From Hyphomicrobiales bacterium (GTDB lineage: Bacteria; Pseudomonadota; Alphaproteobacteria; Rhizobiales; Rhizobiaceae): DNA of 64,000 bases. Position 1 is the stretch's first letter; each line of letters begins with the position of its first letter. Below are positions 63,703 through 64,000 of this stretch, one piece after another. The stretch covers positions 201,257-265,256 of the forward strand of contig UCGV01000010.1 of assembly GCA_900471925.1 (NCBI GenBank), given 5' to 3'. The notes beneath the pieces were generated by a model. It was not told where the DNA came from and ran no database searches. It worked only from the letters and a program-made list of their open reading frames with translations. Position numbers and translations under genes: made by a program.

Positions 63703-64000
63703 GTGACCACTCAGCCCATCATCACGTTCCATGACGGACATTCGATTCCTCAGGTCGGTCTCGGCGTCTGGCAGACCCCGCAGGATATCGCGGCGCCGAC
63801 CGTGCGTACCGCGATTGCCGCCGGCTATCGCCATATCGATACGGCGTCCGGCTACGACAACGAGCAGGGCGTCGGCGAAGGCATCCGATCTGCCGGCGTG
63901 GATCGCAAGGATATTTTCGTCACCACCAAGCTGCGCAACACCGACCAGGGTTACGACAATGCGCTGCGTGCTTTCGAGGTCAGCCTCAAGAAGCTCGGCA
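63703..64000 (+). CDS. Aldo/keto reductase (partial, runs off the window)
   Basis: The first 99 codons of an aldo/keto reductase, cut by the window end. GTG 63703 is the start: GGAG lies at 63692 and the translation TTQPIITFHDGHSIPQVGLG is the family N-terminus. The catalytic Asp/Tyr region appears as HIDTASGYDNEQGVGEG, and KDIFVTTKLRN follows. It resembles 2,5-diketo-gluconate reductase-type enzymes that reduce carbonyls with NADPH. The catalytic Lys is in VTTKL; the His lies beyond the window. Confidence 0.93.
   Translation, partial: MTTQPIITFHDGHSIPQVGLGVWQTPQDIAAPTVRTAIAAGYRHIDTASGYDNEQGVGEGIRSAGVDRKDIFVTTKLRNTDQGYDNALRAFEVSLKKLG

Overview
The window is about 64 kb of high-GC, gene-dense alphaproteobacterial chromosome, most likely from a Rhizobium/Agrobacterium-type member of the Rhizobiaceae. 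The signs are a SAM-II riboswitch in front of metA, an IRO-box (TGA-N9-TCA) before an iron ABC transporter, a CtrA box (TTAA-N7-TTAA) before ftsK, a sigma-54 promoter before glnK-amtB, and a carrier-protein aminoacylation locus of a kind known from agrobacteria and bradyrhizobia. I see no integrase, IS element, prophage or CRISPR array. Most of the window reads as stable chromosome. The accessory-looking parts are a surface-glycan-like locus (about 12.0-23.6 kb) and a peptide/amide uptake locus (34.9-49.9 kb).

Layout. 0.1-2.6 kb: an exported duplicated-domain protein and an ABC transporter whose nucleotide-binding domain has lost its key motifs. 2.7-5.0 kb: SAM-II riboswitch and metA (Glu111, predicting acetyl-CoA use), then galM. 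5.1-8.8 kb: an amino-sugar operon (GntR regulator, SIS-domain deaminase/isomerase, nagA, second SIS protein). 8.9-11.7 kb: efp with its beta-lysylation enzymes epmA and epmB. 12.0-22.4 kb: one tight operon encoding a stand-alone carrier protein, an acyl-CoA-dehydrogenase-like flavoprotein, a class-II-synthetase-like amino acid:carrier-protein ligase, a DUF1839 protein, a GH2 glycosidase, a glycosyltransferase and a fusion of an oligosaccharide flippase to two alpha/beta-hydrolase domains. A convergent glycosyltransferase follows. 23.7-29.4 kb: a small Lrp-type sensor domain, a LysR regulator and a lysine/pipecolate/2-oxoadipate catabolic set (hglS, FAD oxidase, ALDH7-type dehydrogenase). 29.5-33.4 kb: a ferric-iron ABC importer. 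33.4-34.7 kb: a glucoamylase-like (PF10091) protein.

34.9-49.9 kb holds two dipeptide-type ABC importers with a gamma-glutamyltransferase-like enzyme, a DUF1028 protein, an MlrC-like metallopeptidase and FCD-GntR and ROK regulators. Only one importer has an ATPase, and AACCAA/TTGGTT repeats lie in front of both sets. 50.0-54.1 kb: tRNA-Gly(GCC), a ProX-like editing domain, a YbbN/CnoX-type thioredoxin, a LON-domain protein, a Trm112-like protein and a UbiH-type hydroxylase. 54.2-64.0 kb: acyl-CoA thioesterase II, nitrogen-regulated glnK-amtB, ftsK, lolA, xthA, a cyclic-nucleotide-binding-domain protein and response regulator, an L,D-transpeptidase-fold protein, and an aldo/keto reductase cut by the window edge.

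The strongest candidate for an undescribed system is the 12.0-23.6 kb locus. An amino acid is probably activated and loaded on a dedicated carrier protein, perhaps oxidised there, and then possibly transferred to a glycan handled by the flippase. The last hydrolase domain of the flippase fusion carries a Cys nucleophile motif (GRCSG), and the domain before it has Gly where the nucleophile should be.
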